NCBI GenBank assembly: GCA_963665735.1
Contig: OY762444.1
Coordinates: 1,302,001-1,366,000 of the forward strand
Direction: 5' to 3'
Length of the DNA: 64,000 bases
From: CATOSK01 sp963665735
Lineage (GTDB): Bacteria > Chloroflexota > Dehalococcoidia > Lucifugimonadales > UBA3495
Positions 16,737 to 26,009 of the stretch are shown one piece after another. The translations under genes and the position numbers were made by a program. Below the pieces are notes generated by a model. The model ran no database searches, was not told where the DNA came from, and worked only from the letters and a program-made list of their open reading frames with translations. Numbering within the stretch: the first letter of the stretch is position 1; every line of letters begins with the position of its first letter.

Positions 16737-17558
16737 TTACGCCCCTTCTTCCAAAAAGGCAAAGCTGGCGGCCAGGTTCGCGAAAACCGCTTCGTCCGGC
16801 GGAATCTCCATAATCGCCTGGCCCTGGTAGCCCTTCCTTTCCAGCGCCCGCCGCATTTCCAGGCAGTCCAAATCGCCGGTGTCCACCGTGGGGTGGGCGT
16901 TGCCGTTCCGGGCCTGCTTGAAATGGACAATTTTAATCATGTCCAAGGGCAGGTTTTCCAGGTCTCCCAAAGGGTCCGTGTCCGGGAACCGCCGCAGTTG
17001 GTTGGTGGGGTCGGGACACAACCCCAAGCCCTGACCTTCCTCCGGCGACAGCCTTTGCCGCACTTCGTTAATCAACAGGGCCATGCTCCCGATGGGCTGG
17101 CCGGAGTTTTCCAGGGAAAGAACCACCCCTTGCCGGGCCGCCTCCCGCGCCAGACCCACCAGTCCATAGGCGGATTCCGGTATGTCCGACGGGGTTTCCC
17201 AAGCCTTGTCGAAACCGCTGGGGTCAACCGTCCGCAGGTGTGGCGCATCGCCGCCCACCAGCTTGGCCGCCGCCAACGCCGATTGGAAAAGCTCTCCCTG
17301 GGGGTCAATCTCCTGGGTAAGCGACGGCAAAGCCATCGCCAGGTCAAAGGTCAAACCTGGGAACCGCCCCACCAATTCTTGCAGCCGGGGCATCACGGGC
17401 CGCCATTCCATCCCTTCCCCGGACTCATAATCGCCCAGGCAGGTCTGGCGCAACTCAACGTGCTTTGCGCCCTGGGACTGGGCTTGCTCCACCAAATCGC
17501 CCAAGTCCTGACCGTCCAGTTGTATTCGCCACGAATTGGAAATCGCGCCAAGAATCAT
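16737..17558 (-). CDS. Xylose isomerase-like TIM-barrel protein
   Basis: 273 residues, ATG after an AGGGGGT site. The pattern GAKHVELRQTCLGDYESG, LTFDLAM, GVVLSLENSG, LGLCPDPTN, IKIVHFKQ and QAIMEIPPDE is the succession of beta-strand metal and substrate positions in the sugar phosphate isomerase/epimerase (AP endonuclease 2) superfamily. Such proteins act on sugars or inositols; the specific reaction is not predictable. Confidence 0.75.
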   Translation of the reverse strand: MILGAISNSWRIQLDGQDLGDLVEQAQSQGAKHVELRQTCLGDYESGEGMEWRPVMPRLQELVGRFPGLTFDLAMALPSLTQEIDPQGELFQSALAAAKLVGGDAPHLRTVDPSGFDKAWETPSDIPESAYGLVGLAREAARQGVVLSLENSGQPIGSMALLINEVRQRLSPEEGQGLGLCPDPTNQLRRFPDTDPLGDLENLPLDMIKIVHFKQARNGNAHPTVDTGDLDCLEMRRALERKGYQGQAIMEIPPDEAVFANLAASFAFLEEGA

Positions 17559-17679
17559 GACGTTACCCCCTCATGTCCTTGTCTCGCCCGGCCTTGTTTC
17601 GTGGGGTGACTATACTCCCATAAGGGCCAATCCTTCAACACGGCGGAGAATTCCTCAGCATCATCCCCCGCAACCTACC

Positions 17680-18060
17680 CGTCATTCCGGCGAAGAGCCT
17701 GCCCCGTACCACGATACGGGGCCGGAATCCCGAAATCCTTGCCAAAGCCGACGTTGCCCCCAAATGACCGTCATTCCCCGCCATCTACCCGTCATTCCGG
17801 CGAAGAGCCGGCCCCGTACCACGATACACGGGGCCGGAATCCAGAAATCCTTGCCAAACCGACGTTCCTCCCAAATGACCGTCATTCCCCGCAACCTATC
17901 CGTCATTCCGGCGTAGGCCGGAATCCAGAAATCCTTGCCAAACCGACATTCTCCCCAATGCCCGTCATTCCCCGCCATCTATCCGTCATTCCGGCGTAGG
18001 CCGGAATCCAGAACTCCTTGCCAAAGCCGACGTTGGCCCCCCAAATACCGCCATTCCGTC
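17680..18060. repeat. Tandem array of four type B palindromes (~85-110-bp period)
   Basis: Four successive units each have the ATTCCGGC palindrome, AATCC-GAA-TCCTTGCCAAA, CCGACGTT or CCGACATT, and CCAAATGACCGTCATTCCCCGCC. The first two carry an inner extension GCCCCGTACCACGATAC that enlarges the hairpin; the last two have the short form. The array fills the gap between the divergent TIM-barrel and pterin dehydratase genes. Confidence 0.85.
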
Positions 18061-18131
18061 ATGGATGCAAATGCCCCGGCATTTGCTACAATGTTGCCAT
18101 TACCCGCAACCCTCACCCGTGGAGGTCTGCC

Positions 18132-18491
18132 ATGACCGAGCAACTGTACCAACGGAAATGCACCGCCTGCCGCCGCGACTCTCCCCACGTCACCGACGAA
18201 GAAATCCGGCTGCTCAAGCCCGACATCCCCGACTGGGACTTGCTGGACGACAACAACGTCCCCAAGCTCGACCGGGAATTTCGGTTCAAGAACTTCCAAC
18301 AAGCCCTGGACTTCACCACCGCCGTCGGCCAGTTGGCCGAAAGCGAAGGCCATCACCCCAAAATCGTAACCCAGTGGGGTTCGGTGGGAGTCACCTGGTG
18401 GACGCACAAAATCCGCAACCTCCACCAGAACGACTTCATCATGGCCGCCAAAACCGACCAACTCTACCAGGAAGCCACCGCAGAAGAGTAG
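18132..18491 (+). CDS. Pterin-4a-carbinolamine dehydratase
   Basis: 119 residues, ATG after a GGAGG site. The family motif EGHHPKI is present with the usual VTWWTHK strand following. Core DCoH fold from TDEEIRLLKPDIPDW to DQLYQ. A short N-terminal extension carries CTAC (CxxC), which is not needed for catalysis and could bind a metal. It dehydrates the 4a-hydroxy pterin made by aromatic hydroxylases; no hydroxylase is in the window. Confidence 0.9.
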   Translation: MTEQLYQRKCTACRRDSPHVTDEEIRLLKPDIPDWDLLDDNNVPKLDREFRFKNFQQALDFTTAVGQLAESEGHHPKIVTQWGSVGVTWWTHKIRNLHQNDFIMAAKTDQLYQEATAEE

Positions 18492-18549
18492 GAGGGTACG
18501 TCAGAATGGCCAGTTCCCAACCCGGGATTCCTGCAAAGGGAGGAGTCCA

Positions 18550-18590
18550 GTCCCTTCCCCCTTAATGGGGGAAGGTTAGGATGGGGGTGA
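18550..18590. repeat. Type A palindrome
   Basis: A C-run/G-run palindrome lies between convergent genes and could serve as a transcript-end hairpin. Confidence 0.75.
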
Positions 18591-18610
18591 AATCCAGTTC
18601 ACGTACTATC

Positions 18611-19357
18611 TCAGGAATACAGGCAACGCCATTCCAACGAATCCAGCCCAAACCTGACCCGCCGGAACCCCTCGGCATAGGCCAGACCCGCTTGCTGCCC
18701 CTGCTTGGCGCACCCGTTGGCAATCCGCTCCAACCTTTGCTCCGGGTTCCGCCCCCGCATCTGGCTGGCGTGGGCGCTCAGCGAATCGGCCTTGGCCGCC
18801 AGGTAGCCATCCGCGTCAACGAATATGTCGGCGCTCTCGGTACTCCACAAAAAGGCTTCCTTTACCTTGTGCGGTTTCAGCCCTTCTTCCTGGATATGCT
18901 CCGGGAAGTGCAGATAGCTCCAAGCGTAGGAACTAGCGGCATCCAGCGCTACTTGACCGCTTATCCGGTGGTCCCGATGCGTGTGGCTGACGCTGCGGTA
19001 AGGGTCAATGCAAAAGACAATGTCCGGGCGGTAGCGGCGGATTTCCCTTACCACCTTGCCCACGAATTCCCGATCGTTTTCCAAAGTACCGTCCGGGTAG
19101 CGCAGGAATTCCACGTCCTGCACGCCCAGCACGGCGGATGCGGCCAGCTGTTCCCGCTCCCGGATAGCGGCCAACTCCACCGGGGACATCTCCCGGTCCG
19201 ATGTGCCTTTGTCCCCGTTGGTGCACATCACCACCACCACCTGGGTGCCGGCCTCTTTCACCCACTTGGCCATCGTCGCCCCGCATCCGCCTTCCGCGTC
19301 GTCCGGGTGCGGCGTGACCACCATCATCCGCCGGGGCGGGTCCGTAACTACTTCCAT
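18611..19357 (-). CDS. PIG-L family N-deacetylase
   Basis: 248 residues. The zinc-site signature TPHPDDAEGGCG at the N-terminus and SHTHRDHR in the middle are diagnostic of PIG-L/LmbE deacetylases, which remove acetyl groups from N-acetylglucosamine-type sugars or conjugates. VMCTNGDKGTSD is also typical. No signal peptide. The neighbour on the same strand is an aldehyde dehydrogenase 60 bases upstream. The substrate is open; a thiol-cofactor or lipid-linked sugar is possible. Confidence 0.9.
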   Translation of the reverse strand: MEVVTDPPRRMMVVTPHPDDAEGGCGATMAKWVKEAGTQVVVVMCTNGDKGTSDREMSPVELAAIREREQLAASAVLGVQDVEFLRYPDGTLENDREFVGKVVREIRRYRPDIVFCIDPYRSVSHTHRDHRISGQVALDAASSYAWSYLHFPEHIQEEGLKPHKVKEAFLWSTESADIFVDADGYLAAKADSLSAHASQMRGRNPEQRLERIANGCAKQGQQAGLAYAEGFRRVRFGLDSLEWRCLYS

Positions 19358-19417
19358 CCTTGAATTGGCCCCTGTCCTTCCCCGGGGGCGCCCGTCTGCG
19401 CGCCCCCGGCGTTCATG

Positions 19418-20830
19418 CTAAAGGTGGAAAACCACCATTTTGAGTTCGGTCATTTCCTCAATGGCATAGCCGGGGCCTTCCTTGCCCATGCCGCTGTCCT
19501 TCAGACCGCCATAGGGCATCACGTCGGCGCGCCACTGCGGAGAGGAGTTGATGTGCAGGTTGCCGGAGTGTACCTCCTTGGCGAACCGCATGGCCCAATC
19601 CACGTTCTGCGTGAAAATCCCCGCCGACAAGCCGAACCGCGTGTCGTTAGCCATTGCAATGGCTTCGTCAATGTTGCTGAAAGCGGACACCGCCACCGCA
19701 GGCCCGAACAGTTCCTCCCGGGAAACCCGCATATCCGGCTTAACGTCGGCCACTACCGTCGGGGCGTGCAAAGTCCCCTCTCGGTCGCCGCCGGCCACCA
19801 CCCGCGCGCCTTGTCCCACCGCCTCGGCAATCCAGCCGTGGACCCGGGCCGCGTCCGACTCCCGAATCATCGGCCCCATCTTGATTGTCTCGTCCAGCGG
19901 ATTGCCGGTAATAAAGTTCTCCGTGGGTGCGACCAGGGCATCCAGGAAATCGGCGTAAACATTCTCGTCGGCGAACACCCGCTGCGTCGAAATGCACACC
20001 TGCCCGGCGTTGGCGAACCCGCTGGCTACCGTCGCCGCCGCCACCTTTTCAATGTCGGCGTCGGACATGACAATCAACGGGCTGTTGGAGCCGAGTTCCA
20101 TCGTTACCTTTTTGATGCCGGCGTTCCGGCAAATCTGGTCGCCAACTTCCATGCTGCCGGTGAACGTGATTTTACGCACCCGCGGGTCGCCGGTAATCAC
20201 GTCTCCGATTTCCGCCCCGGAGCCGGTTACGGTCTGAATGGCCTCTTCCGGCAGCCCGGCGTCCAGCAGAATTTCCGTCAACTTCAGGGCCGACAGCGGC
20301 GTATCCCCGGCGGGTTTCAGAACCACGGCGTTGCCGCCGGCCAGCGCCGGGCCAACCTTGTGGCAAACCAGGTTCAACGGGAAGTTGAAGGGGCTGATGG
20401 CCGCCACCACCCCCACGGGAACGCGGATGGTGAAACCGAACTGGCTGGTCATGCCGGGCGCGGCGTCCAAAGGCACCGTCTCCCCGTGGATGCGCTTGGC
20501 CTCTTCCGAGGAAAGGGTAATGGTCTGGATGGCCCGCTGCACTTCGCCCCGACCTTCGGCGATAACCTTGCCCTCTTCCTTGGTGATGGTCTGAGCCAGG
20601 TCTTCCGCCCGTTCCGCCATCAAGTCCGCGGTGCGTCGCAGAATCATGTAGCGGTCATAGGCCGACATCCGGGCCATGACGGCGGCCCCGCGGCTTGCGC
20701 TGGTAATCGCCGCTTCCACGTCGGCGGCGCTGGCCCGCGGCACCGTGTCCAAAATTGACTGGTCAAAGGGGTTCAACACGGGCATCGTTTCCGCCCGTTC
20801 CACCCACTCTCCGTTGAGGTACATCTTCAT
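19418..20830 (-). CDS. NAD(P)-dependent aldehyde dehydrogenase
   Basis: 470 residues, full family length. Cofactor and catalytic landmarks: ISPFNFPLNL, KPAGDTPLSA, FTGSMEVG, catalytic Glu in MELGSNSP, catalytic Cys in NAGQVCIS, and EELFGPAVAV. The sequence resembles lactaldehyde/non-phosphorylating glyceraldehyde 3-phosphate dehydrogenase-like members, but the substrate cannot be fixed. AAGGAG precedes the ATG. Confidence 0.92.
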   Translation of the reverse strand: MKMYLNGEWVERAETMPVLNPFDQSILDTVPRASAADVEAAITSASRGAAVMARMSAYDRYMILRRTADLMAERAEDLAQTITKEEGKVIAEGRGEVQRAIQTITLSSEEAKRIHGETVPLDAAPGMTSQFGFTIRVPVGVVAAISPFNFPLNLVCHKVGPALAGGNAVVLKPAGDTPLSALKLTEILLDAGLPEEAIQTVTGSGAEIGDVITGDPRVRKITFTGSMEVGDQICRNAGIKKVTMELGSNSPLIVMSDADIEKVAAATVASGFANAGQVCISTQRVFADENVYADFLDALVAPTENFITGNPLDETIKMGPMIRESDAARVHGWIAEAVGQGARVVAGGDREGTLHAPTVVADVKPDMRVSREELFGPAVAVSAFSNIDEAIAMANDTRFGLSAGIFTQNVDWAMRFAKEVHSGNLHINSSPQWRADVMPYGGLKDSGMGKEGPGYAIEEMTELKMVVFHL

Positions 20831-20968
20831 CGTTGGCGTCTCCTTGCCTTCGGCGGTGATTGTTGGCGACCGTAAAGGCGATGTTGGTTCTTAGGATAGT
20901 CGCCGCAGCGCAAAGGCGCAACCGGGCCGCTATCTACGTCAGGGCAATCGCATACAGGAGTTAGGCTC

Positions 20969-21079
20969 TTTCCTCTCCCCCTCGACGGGGGAGGGTAGGG
21001 TGGGGATGGAACTGTCCCGCCTTTGGGTCAACGGCCTGTCCTATTCACCGGGTAGGGGCGCACGGCCGTGCGCCCCTAC
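20969..21079. repeat. Type A (20969-21010) and type C (21052-21079) palindromes
   Basis: Both lie in the ~340-base spacer upstream of the aldehyde dehydrogenase. I see no gene in that spacer. Confidence 0.8.
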
Positions 21080-21172
21080 TTCGCAATCATCCATTCCCGG
21101 CAACGGTCCTTCCATTCCCCTTAGTAGTGGCAGGGGGATGACCCGCGGCTCAAATCCGCGCACCCGTCGCAA

Positions 21173-21784
21173 TCAGCTGCCCAGAGCAGTCTTGCGGCCC
21201 TGGTCTGTAACTGTGTAATGCCCCGACTTGCCCGGCACCCGTTCCAGCCAGCGAAACTTGCTGCGGGCGGCGTTCCTTAGCGTCTGCACAAAACTGTGCG
21301 GACGGTGCCACCCGGCCAGGTCGAAAAGCCGCTCCAAATCCCCGGTATCCACGCTTTCCGTCCCCAGAAAACGGCTGGCCCCTTCGGCTGCCACCACCAC
21401 CCGCCGCATATCCCCCAAGGGATTCGATGTCTGGCAGAAATTGATGAACTCTTCCTCGGCCTGATTCTGTCCTTCATCCTCAGTTGGGGCCGATTCCGTC
21501 GGAACCGGGGCCGGCGCAGTGGCCTTCGGTTCCGGCTCCGGCGGCGGGGGTGTCTCGGAAACCTCTTTGGCGGGAGGATTATCATCCATTGAGCCGCCGT
21601 TGCCGTAAGAGCGCCCATCTCCGTTCAAGGCTTCCCAGATAATCCTGTCGGCGGCGCTGGAAGGCCCTGCTTCCTTAGGCCCGTACCGCATCGCGATATA
21701 TATGGCCTCCCGGATTACCTCTTGGTCTTCCGTTTCTACGATTATCTGCGTGTAATTGGGCAGTGTTATCGAAATTTTAGCCAT
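21173..21784 (-). CDS. Hypothetical protein: N-terminal domain, Pro-rich linker, winged-helix-like C-terminus
   Basis: 203 residues in three parts: a folded N-terminal segment (~1-60, ITLPNYTQIIVETEDQE), a disordered Pro/Glu/Ala linker (~70-105), and a C-terminal ~80 residues with GDLERLFDLAGWHRPHSF and RVPGKSGHYTVTDQGR. The last part looks like a small winged-helix DNA- or RNA-binding unit. No family recognised. It stands alone between two repeat-filled spacers. Confidence 0.6.
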   Translation of the reverse strand: MAKISITLPNYTQIIVETEDQEVIREAIYIAMRYGPKEAGPSSAADRIIWEALNGDGRSYGNGGSMDDNPPAKEVSETPPPPEPEPKATAPAPVPTESAPTEDEGQNQAEEEFINFCQTSNPLGDMRRVVVAAEGASRFLGTESVDTGDLERLFDLAGWHRPHSFVQTLRNAARSKFRWLERVPGKSGHYTVTDQGRKTALGS

Positions 21785-22005
21785 ACGCCCACCCCGGCTT
21801 TTTCCGTTGGCAACATATTAAACGCTGCCCCACCCCTAACGCAAATGAACGCCGTAACAGCGCCGTGCCTTTTGGTCATATCATTCTAAGCGCAGCGAAG
21901 AATCTGAAATTCTGGCAAAAGCCAACATCGCTTTGACCAGGGAATTTTAGACCCTTCACTTCGTTTAGAGTGACAGGTAGGGGTTAGGAAAGACAACAGC
22001 AAGGA

Positions 22006-22277
22006 CCGTCATTCCGGCGCAGGCCGGAATCCAGAAATCCACGCACAGAACAGCGTCCGTTAGGGCGCCCCCCATGTCGTTCTATGCGCCCTTTCATGTC
22101 ATTCCGAGCAAAGCGAAGAATCCAAAATTCTTGCCTGAAACCAACGCCGTTGTGCCCCACCGTCATTCCGGCGAAAGCCGGAATCCAGCCCCCTTCCTCC
22201 TTGGATTGTGGAATGTCAGAACGGGGCGCTCAAAGGTCCCTTCCCCTCGACGAGGAAAGGTTAGGATGGGGGTAAAG
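22006..22277. repeat. Type B x2 (22006-22040, 22160-22190) and type A (22237-22277)
   Basis: The ~510-base gap between 21784 and uvrC holds these three repeats and a diverged CATTCCGAGCAAAGCGAAGAAT copy near 22100. I see no gene in it. Confidence 0.75.
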
Positions 22278-22296
22278 GCCGACTGTTCCCACTTTC

Positions 22297-24153
22297 TTAA
22301 AGCGTCTGCTTCAACCGCACCGCCAGGGAGCGCGTCAGACCCGGAACAGCGGCTATTTCGTCCAACGGCGCATCCTTGATTGCCTGGACTGTCCCGAACT
22401 TCCGCAGCAGCATCCGCTTCCGCTTGGGGCCAATGCCGGTAACCATGTCAATGGACGACCGCAGGCTGCCCTTGCTGCGCAAAGAACGGTGGTAGGTAAT
22501 GGCGAACCGGTGCGCCTCATCCCGCAGCCGCTGCACCAGGTGAAGGGCCTGCGAGTTGCGGGGCAGGGCGATGGGTTCCGGCGTGTGCGGAACAAAAAGC
22601 CATTCATTTTCCTTGGCCAGCGACGCCAGCGGCACGTCATCCAAACCCAACTCCAGAAACACTTCCAACGCCGCCGAAAGGTGTCCCTTGCCCCCGTCAA
22701 TCAGCACCAAATCCGGCACAATCCCCCAGGCGTCCCGGGACAGTTCATCCCCCTCCCGCGCCTTGGCCCGGGAAGCCGCCAACCGCTTGAACCGCCGCCG
22801 CAACATTTCCTGCATACTGGCGTAGTCGTCCACCCCCTCCACCGACTTTATCTTGAATCGGCGGTAGTGGGCCGGCCTGGGCCGTCCGTCCTGGAATACC
22901 ACCATGCTGCCAACCACGTTGGAACCCTGGATATGGGAAATGTCGTAGCACTCCATCCGTTGCGGCGGGGCCGGCAGACTCAACTCTTCCTGCAAGTCCG
23001 CCACGGCCTGGTGAATAACGTCGGCGTTGTTCAGCCACTTGACCCGCTGCTGTGTCAAGCCCTGGTTGGCGTTTTCCGCCACCACGTCAATCAGTTTCTT
23101 GTTCTGCCCCCGCTTGGGATAGACCAGCTTCACCGACCCGCCCCGGCATTGCCTCAGCCAGCCGCTGATAAGTTCGTGGTCGTCCAGTTCGTGCTGCAAC
23201 AGGATAGTCGGCGGAATCTGGGTGGCGGACTGGTAAAATTGCTGGGCGAACTGCCCCAGCACCAGGCCGGCGGATTCCTCTTCCGTTCCTTCCATCAAAA
23301 AACGGTCTCGCCCCACCAGCTTTCCCTTGCGAATGAAGAACGTCTCCACCCAGGTCTCGCTCGCGCCTTGGGCGATGGCAATGGCGTCCAGGTCTCCTCT
23401 GGGGTGGGAATCAACCTTAATCTGCTGCTCCAGGGCCACCCTTTCGATGCTGCGGATTTGGTCACGTAATACCCCCGCCCGTTCAAACTCCAACTTCTCC
23501 GACGCCTCGCCCATCTTGCTGCGAAGGTCGCGGGTCACCACCTCCGTATTGCCTTCCATGAACATAATGACCTGCTGGATTACCTCGGCGTACTCTTCCT
23601 TGGTGGCGTAACCGGAGCAGGGCGCCACGCATCGGTGGATGAAGTATTCCAGACAGGGCCGGGGGTCTGTTCCGGTGATGTTCTTGGTGCAGGAGCGGTA
23701 GGGAAACAGTTTCTTGATAAGGTCCATCGTGTGCCGGACGCTGCCGGCCGACGCAAACGGCCCGAAGTAACGCGCCCCATCCTTGGCAACCTGGCGGGTA
23801 ATGTAAACTCGGGGAAACTCTTCTTTAAGGTCAATCTTCAGGAAAGGATAGGTCTTGTCGTCCTTCAACCGCGCGTTGTAGCGGGGCTTGTACCGCTTGA
23901 TAAGCGTGTTTTCCAGAATCAGCGCTTCGGCGTCGGTGTCCGTGACGATATACTCGAAGTCGGCAATCTGGGAAACCAGTCGCCGCACCTTGACCCCGTG
24001 GCCGCTGGACGAACCGAAGTAGGAACGCAGCCGGTGCCGTAAGACCAACGCTTTCCCGACGTAGATAACATTGTCATCGGCGTCTTTCATCAGGTAAACG
24101 CCGGGCTTGTCCGGCGCGACCCGCAGCCGGTGTTCAATCAGGGGCGCAGCCAT
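22297..24153 (-). CDS. uvrC: Excinuclease ABC subunit C
   Basis: 618 residues, full length. GIY-YIG domain (PGVYLMKDADDNVIYVGKA) makes the 3' incision. The UVR motif lies near residues 200-235 (KLEFERAGVLRDQI), the RNase H-like endonuclease half follows (ECYDISHIQGSNVVGSMVVF, DLVLIDGGKGHL), and helix-hairpin-helix motifs close the protein (DMVTGIGPKRKRMLL). It starts eight bases after the preceding small membrane-protein gene, so the two form an operon. Confidence 0.97.
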   Translation of the reverse strand: MAAPLIEHRLRVAPDKPGVYLMKDADDNVIYVGKALVLRHRLRSYFGSSSGHGVKVRRLVSQIADFEYIVTDTDAEALILENTLIKRYKPRYNARLKDDKTYPFLKIDLKEEFPRVYITRQVAKDGARYFGPFASAGSVRHTMDLIKKLFPYRSCTKNITGTDPRPCLEYFIHRCVAPCSGYATKEEYAEVIQQVIMFMEGNTEVVTRDLRSKMGEASEKLEFERAGVLRDQIRSIERVALEQQIKVDSHPRGDLDAIAIAQGASETWVETFFIRKGKLVGRDRFLMEGTEEESAGLVLGQFAQQFYQSATQIPPTILLQHELDDHELISGWLRQCRGGSVKLVYPKRGQNKKLIDVVAENANQGLTQQRVKWLNNADVIHQAVADLQEELSLPAPPQRMECYDISHIQGSNVVGSMVVFQDGRPRPAHYRRFKIKSVEGVDDYASMQEMLRRRFKRLAASRAKAREGDELSRDAWGIVPDLVLIDGGKGHLSAALEVFLELGLDDVPLASLAKENEWLFVPHTPEPIALPRNSQALHLVQRLRDEAHRFAITYHRSLRSKGSLRSSIDMVTGIGPKRKRMLLRKFGTVQAIKDAPLDEIAAVPGLTRSLAVRLKQTL

Positions 24154-24161
24154 AACCCCCC

Positions 24162-24518
24162 TTAAATGAAGAAGGACAGCCCAATCAGTCCGGCCAGCAA
24201 TACCCCGCCCATTATCAGGATGCGGCGCATTTCCGGCATGACGTAGTTGTAAGCGGCCGGCCGGTCAAAGCGGGAGCGGGGGCCGGAACGGGAGCGGCTG
24301 CCCTCCACCGGCTCCCGGACTTGCTGCGCCGGCCTGGTGGATGCGGCGGGAGTAGCCGCGGCCGTTTCCTCAGCGACGGCGGTGACGGCATCGGTTTCGT
24401 TGGGAGCGGACGCCCGGGGACGTTCCGCCACCGCAGCGTTGCCGCCCCGGTGCTGTCTCCTGCGTCGCCGCCCCAACTCGGCCTGGCGCGACGCCATCCG
24501 GCGGCCTTTACCCGGCAT
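24162..24518 (-). CDS. Basic tail-anchored membrane protein, hypothetical
   Basis: 118 residues, ATG preceded by AAGGAG. The N-terminal half is very basic (RRRRRQHR) and low in complexity; the last ~20 residues (RILIMGGVLLAGLIGLSFFI) form a single C-terminal membrane helix. Such topology would place the basic part in the cytoplasm. It is co-transcribed with uvrC. Function unknown. Confidence 0.6.
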   Translation of the reverse strand: MPGKGRRMASRQAELGRRRRRQHRGGNAAVAERPRASAPNETDAVTAVAEETAAATPAASTRPAQQVREPVEGSRSRSGPRSRFDRPAAYNYVMPEMRRILIMGGVLLAGLIGLSFFI

Positions 24519-24691
24519 AATGATGCTCCTTCAGCCCGGATTAAACCTCTATTCGGCAAATGCCGGGCCTTTCGTTCTTGGCGGTAGAGTATATTATAAC
24601 AGCAACCCCAACACCAAGGGTTATGTAACCTGTTTCCCGACGGATTAGCGTCGTACTCGCATCCGACAATCAACAGCAACCCGGCGGAATC

Positions 24692-24720
24692 GTAGGGGCG
24701 GGTTTCAAACCCGCCCCTGC
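24692..24720. repeat. Type C-like GC palindrome
   Basis: GGGGCGGGTTT-CAAACCCGCCCC palindrome in the spacer between xer and the small membrane-protein gene, a variant of the type C element. It could act as a transcript-end hairpin for the minus-strand xer gene. Confidence 0.6.
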
Positions 24721-24762
24721 ATCCATGCGGAAACCCGCCGAGAAAACCGGCAGAGCCATCGG

Positions 24763-25677
24763 TCACGCCCGCGGGTGACTCTTTTCGTACTCTTGCCTCA
24801 TGTGGGCGCCGGTCAGGTGGGTATAGACCTGCGTGGTGGAAATGCTGGAATGGCCCAGCAGTTCCTGCACGTGCCGCAGCGACGCCCCGTTTTCCAGCAG
24901 GTGCGTGGCGAAACTGTGCCGCAAGGTGTGCGGCGTGATGCGTTCCTCCACCCCAACTTTCTTGCCGTAGGTCTTCAGGATGTTCCAGACCCATTGCCGG
25001 GTCAGCCGCTCGCCCCGGTGGTTCACGAACAGGGCCGGTTCGTCCTTGTGGTTCCCCAACAGGACGCGCCGCGCCCCGTTCAGGTACTCTTTCAACCCCT
25101 CCGTCGCCTGCGGGTAGAGGTAAACGATGCGCTCCCGGGAACCCTTGCCCCAGCAGCGAATGTAAGACTCCTGCAAGTCCAGGTCCTGCACGTTCAGCGA
25201 CACCAACTCCGTCACCCGCAGGCCGGTGGCGTAGAGCAGTTCCAGAATAGTGGCGTCGCGCTCGCTTTCCGGCGTCCCCGTCTTGCCCGCCTCCGACAAC
25301 AGCAGTTGCACCTGTTCCTGGGACAGGCACTTGGGCAACGCCCGCCCCACCCGCGGCGAACCCAGCGACTCGGTGGGGTCTTCCTCCACCTCCCCGTTGT
25401 CCGCCAGAAAACCGAAGAAAGATTTGATAGCCGCCACTTTCCGGGCGGTGGTGGTGTCCCGGTATCCCTTGCGGTTCCGCAGGTCCGAGATGTACTCGTT
25501 CAGCAGGTTCAGGTCAACGTGGCCCCACGGGCCGTTGCCGTTGCCCGCCCCGCTCAGCCGTTCCTTGACGAACCCCTCGAATTGGGTCAGGTCGTTCCGA
25601 TAAGCGTCAAGAGTATTGCGAGAGAAACCTTTTTCGACTACCAGGTGCTGTAAGAATGACTTGATTGCATTTTCCAT
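24763..25677 (-). CDS. Site-specific tyrosine recombinase XerC/XerD type
   Basis: 304 residues, the normal Xer length. N-terminal SAM-like core-binding domain, then catalytic residues: Arg in TGLRVTELVSLN, Lys in GKGSRERIVYL, HTLRHSFATHLLENG, and LGHSSISTTQVYTH with the nucleophilic Tyr. These resolve chromosome dimers at dif. No dif-like 28-mer was identified by eye nearby. Confidence 0.92.
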   Translation of the reverse strand: MENAIKSFLQHLVVEKGFSRNTLDAYRNDLTQFEGFVKERLSGAGNGNGPWGHVDLNLLNEYISDLRNRKGYRDTTTARKVAAIKSFFGFLADNGEVEEDPTESLGSPRVGRALPKCLSQEQVQLLLSEAGKTGTPESERDATILELLYATGLRVTELVSLNVQDLDLQESYIRCWGKGSRERIVYLYPQATEGLKEYLNGARRVLLGNHKDEPALFVNHRGERLTRQWVWNILKTYGKKVGVEERITPHTLRHSFATHLLENGASLRHVQELLGHSSISTTQVYTHLTGAHMRQEYEKSHPRA

Positions 25678-26009
25678 AGACTACCGCCTTAGCTAGAATG
25701 AGGAAAAATAATGCGCTGGAGGGCGGCTTTAAGAACATCCGCCTCTGCCATTGCAACGATTTTACCCCCATCAACCCCCGGCCCCCCGCATACAACCAAT
25801 GCGGATATTGAACAAACTGCCGCCCCCGGATAAAAAACCCTCTTCCTTGATGCTGACGCCATCCCCGTGACCGCGGGAATCCACCGCCGCAGGTATGACG
25901 GGTTGAATTGGGCAACGGTGGAGGGTCAGCCAAATCCAAAATGCGATATAATGACGACAGACGACGAAAACGATACGGTTTCGAGAGTGAGGACCGGGGG
26001 CGGCGAGCT
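25678..26009. other. Spacer with no recognised feature
   Basis: About 330 bases between the divergent xer and PaREP1-like genes. I see no repeat, tRNA or convincing gene. Promoters for both directions are expected. Confidence 0.4.

Noticed and set aside
17680..18060. CRISPR array
   Set aside because: The repeated units are palindromes with diverged copies, and the intervening text is itself repeated. Spacers are not unique or of constant length, and no cas gene is present.
18018..18131. N-terminal extension of the pterin dehydratase
   Set aside because: The upstream in-frame codons translate repeat sequence, and a GGAGG site marks the ATG at 18132.
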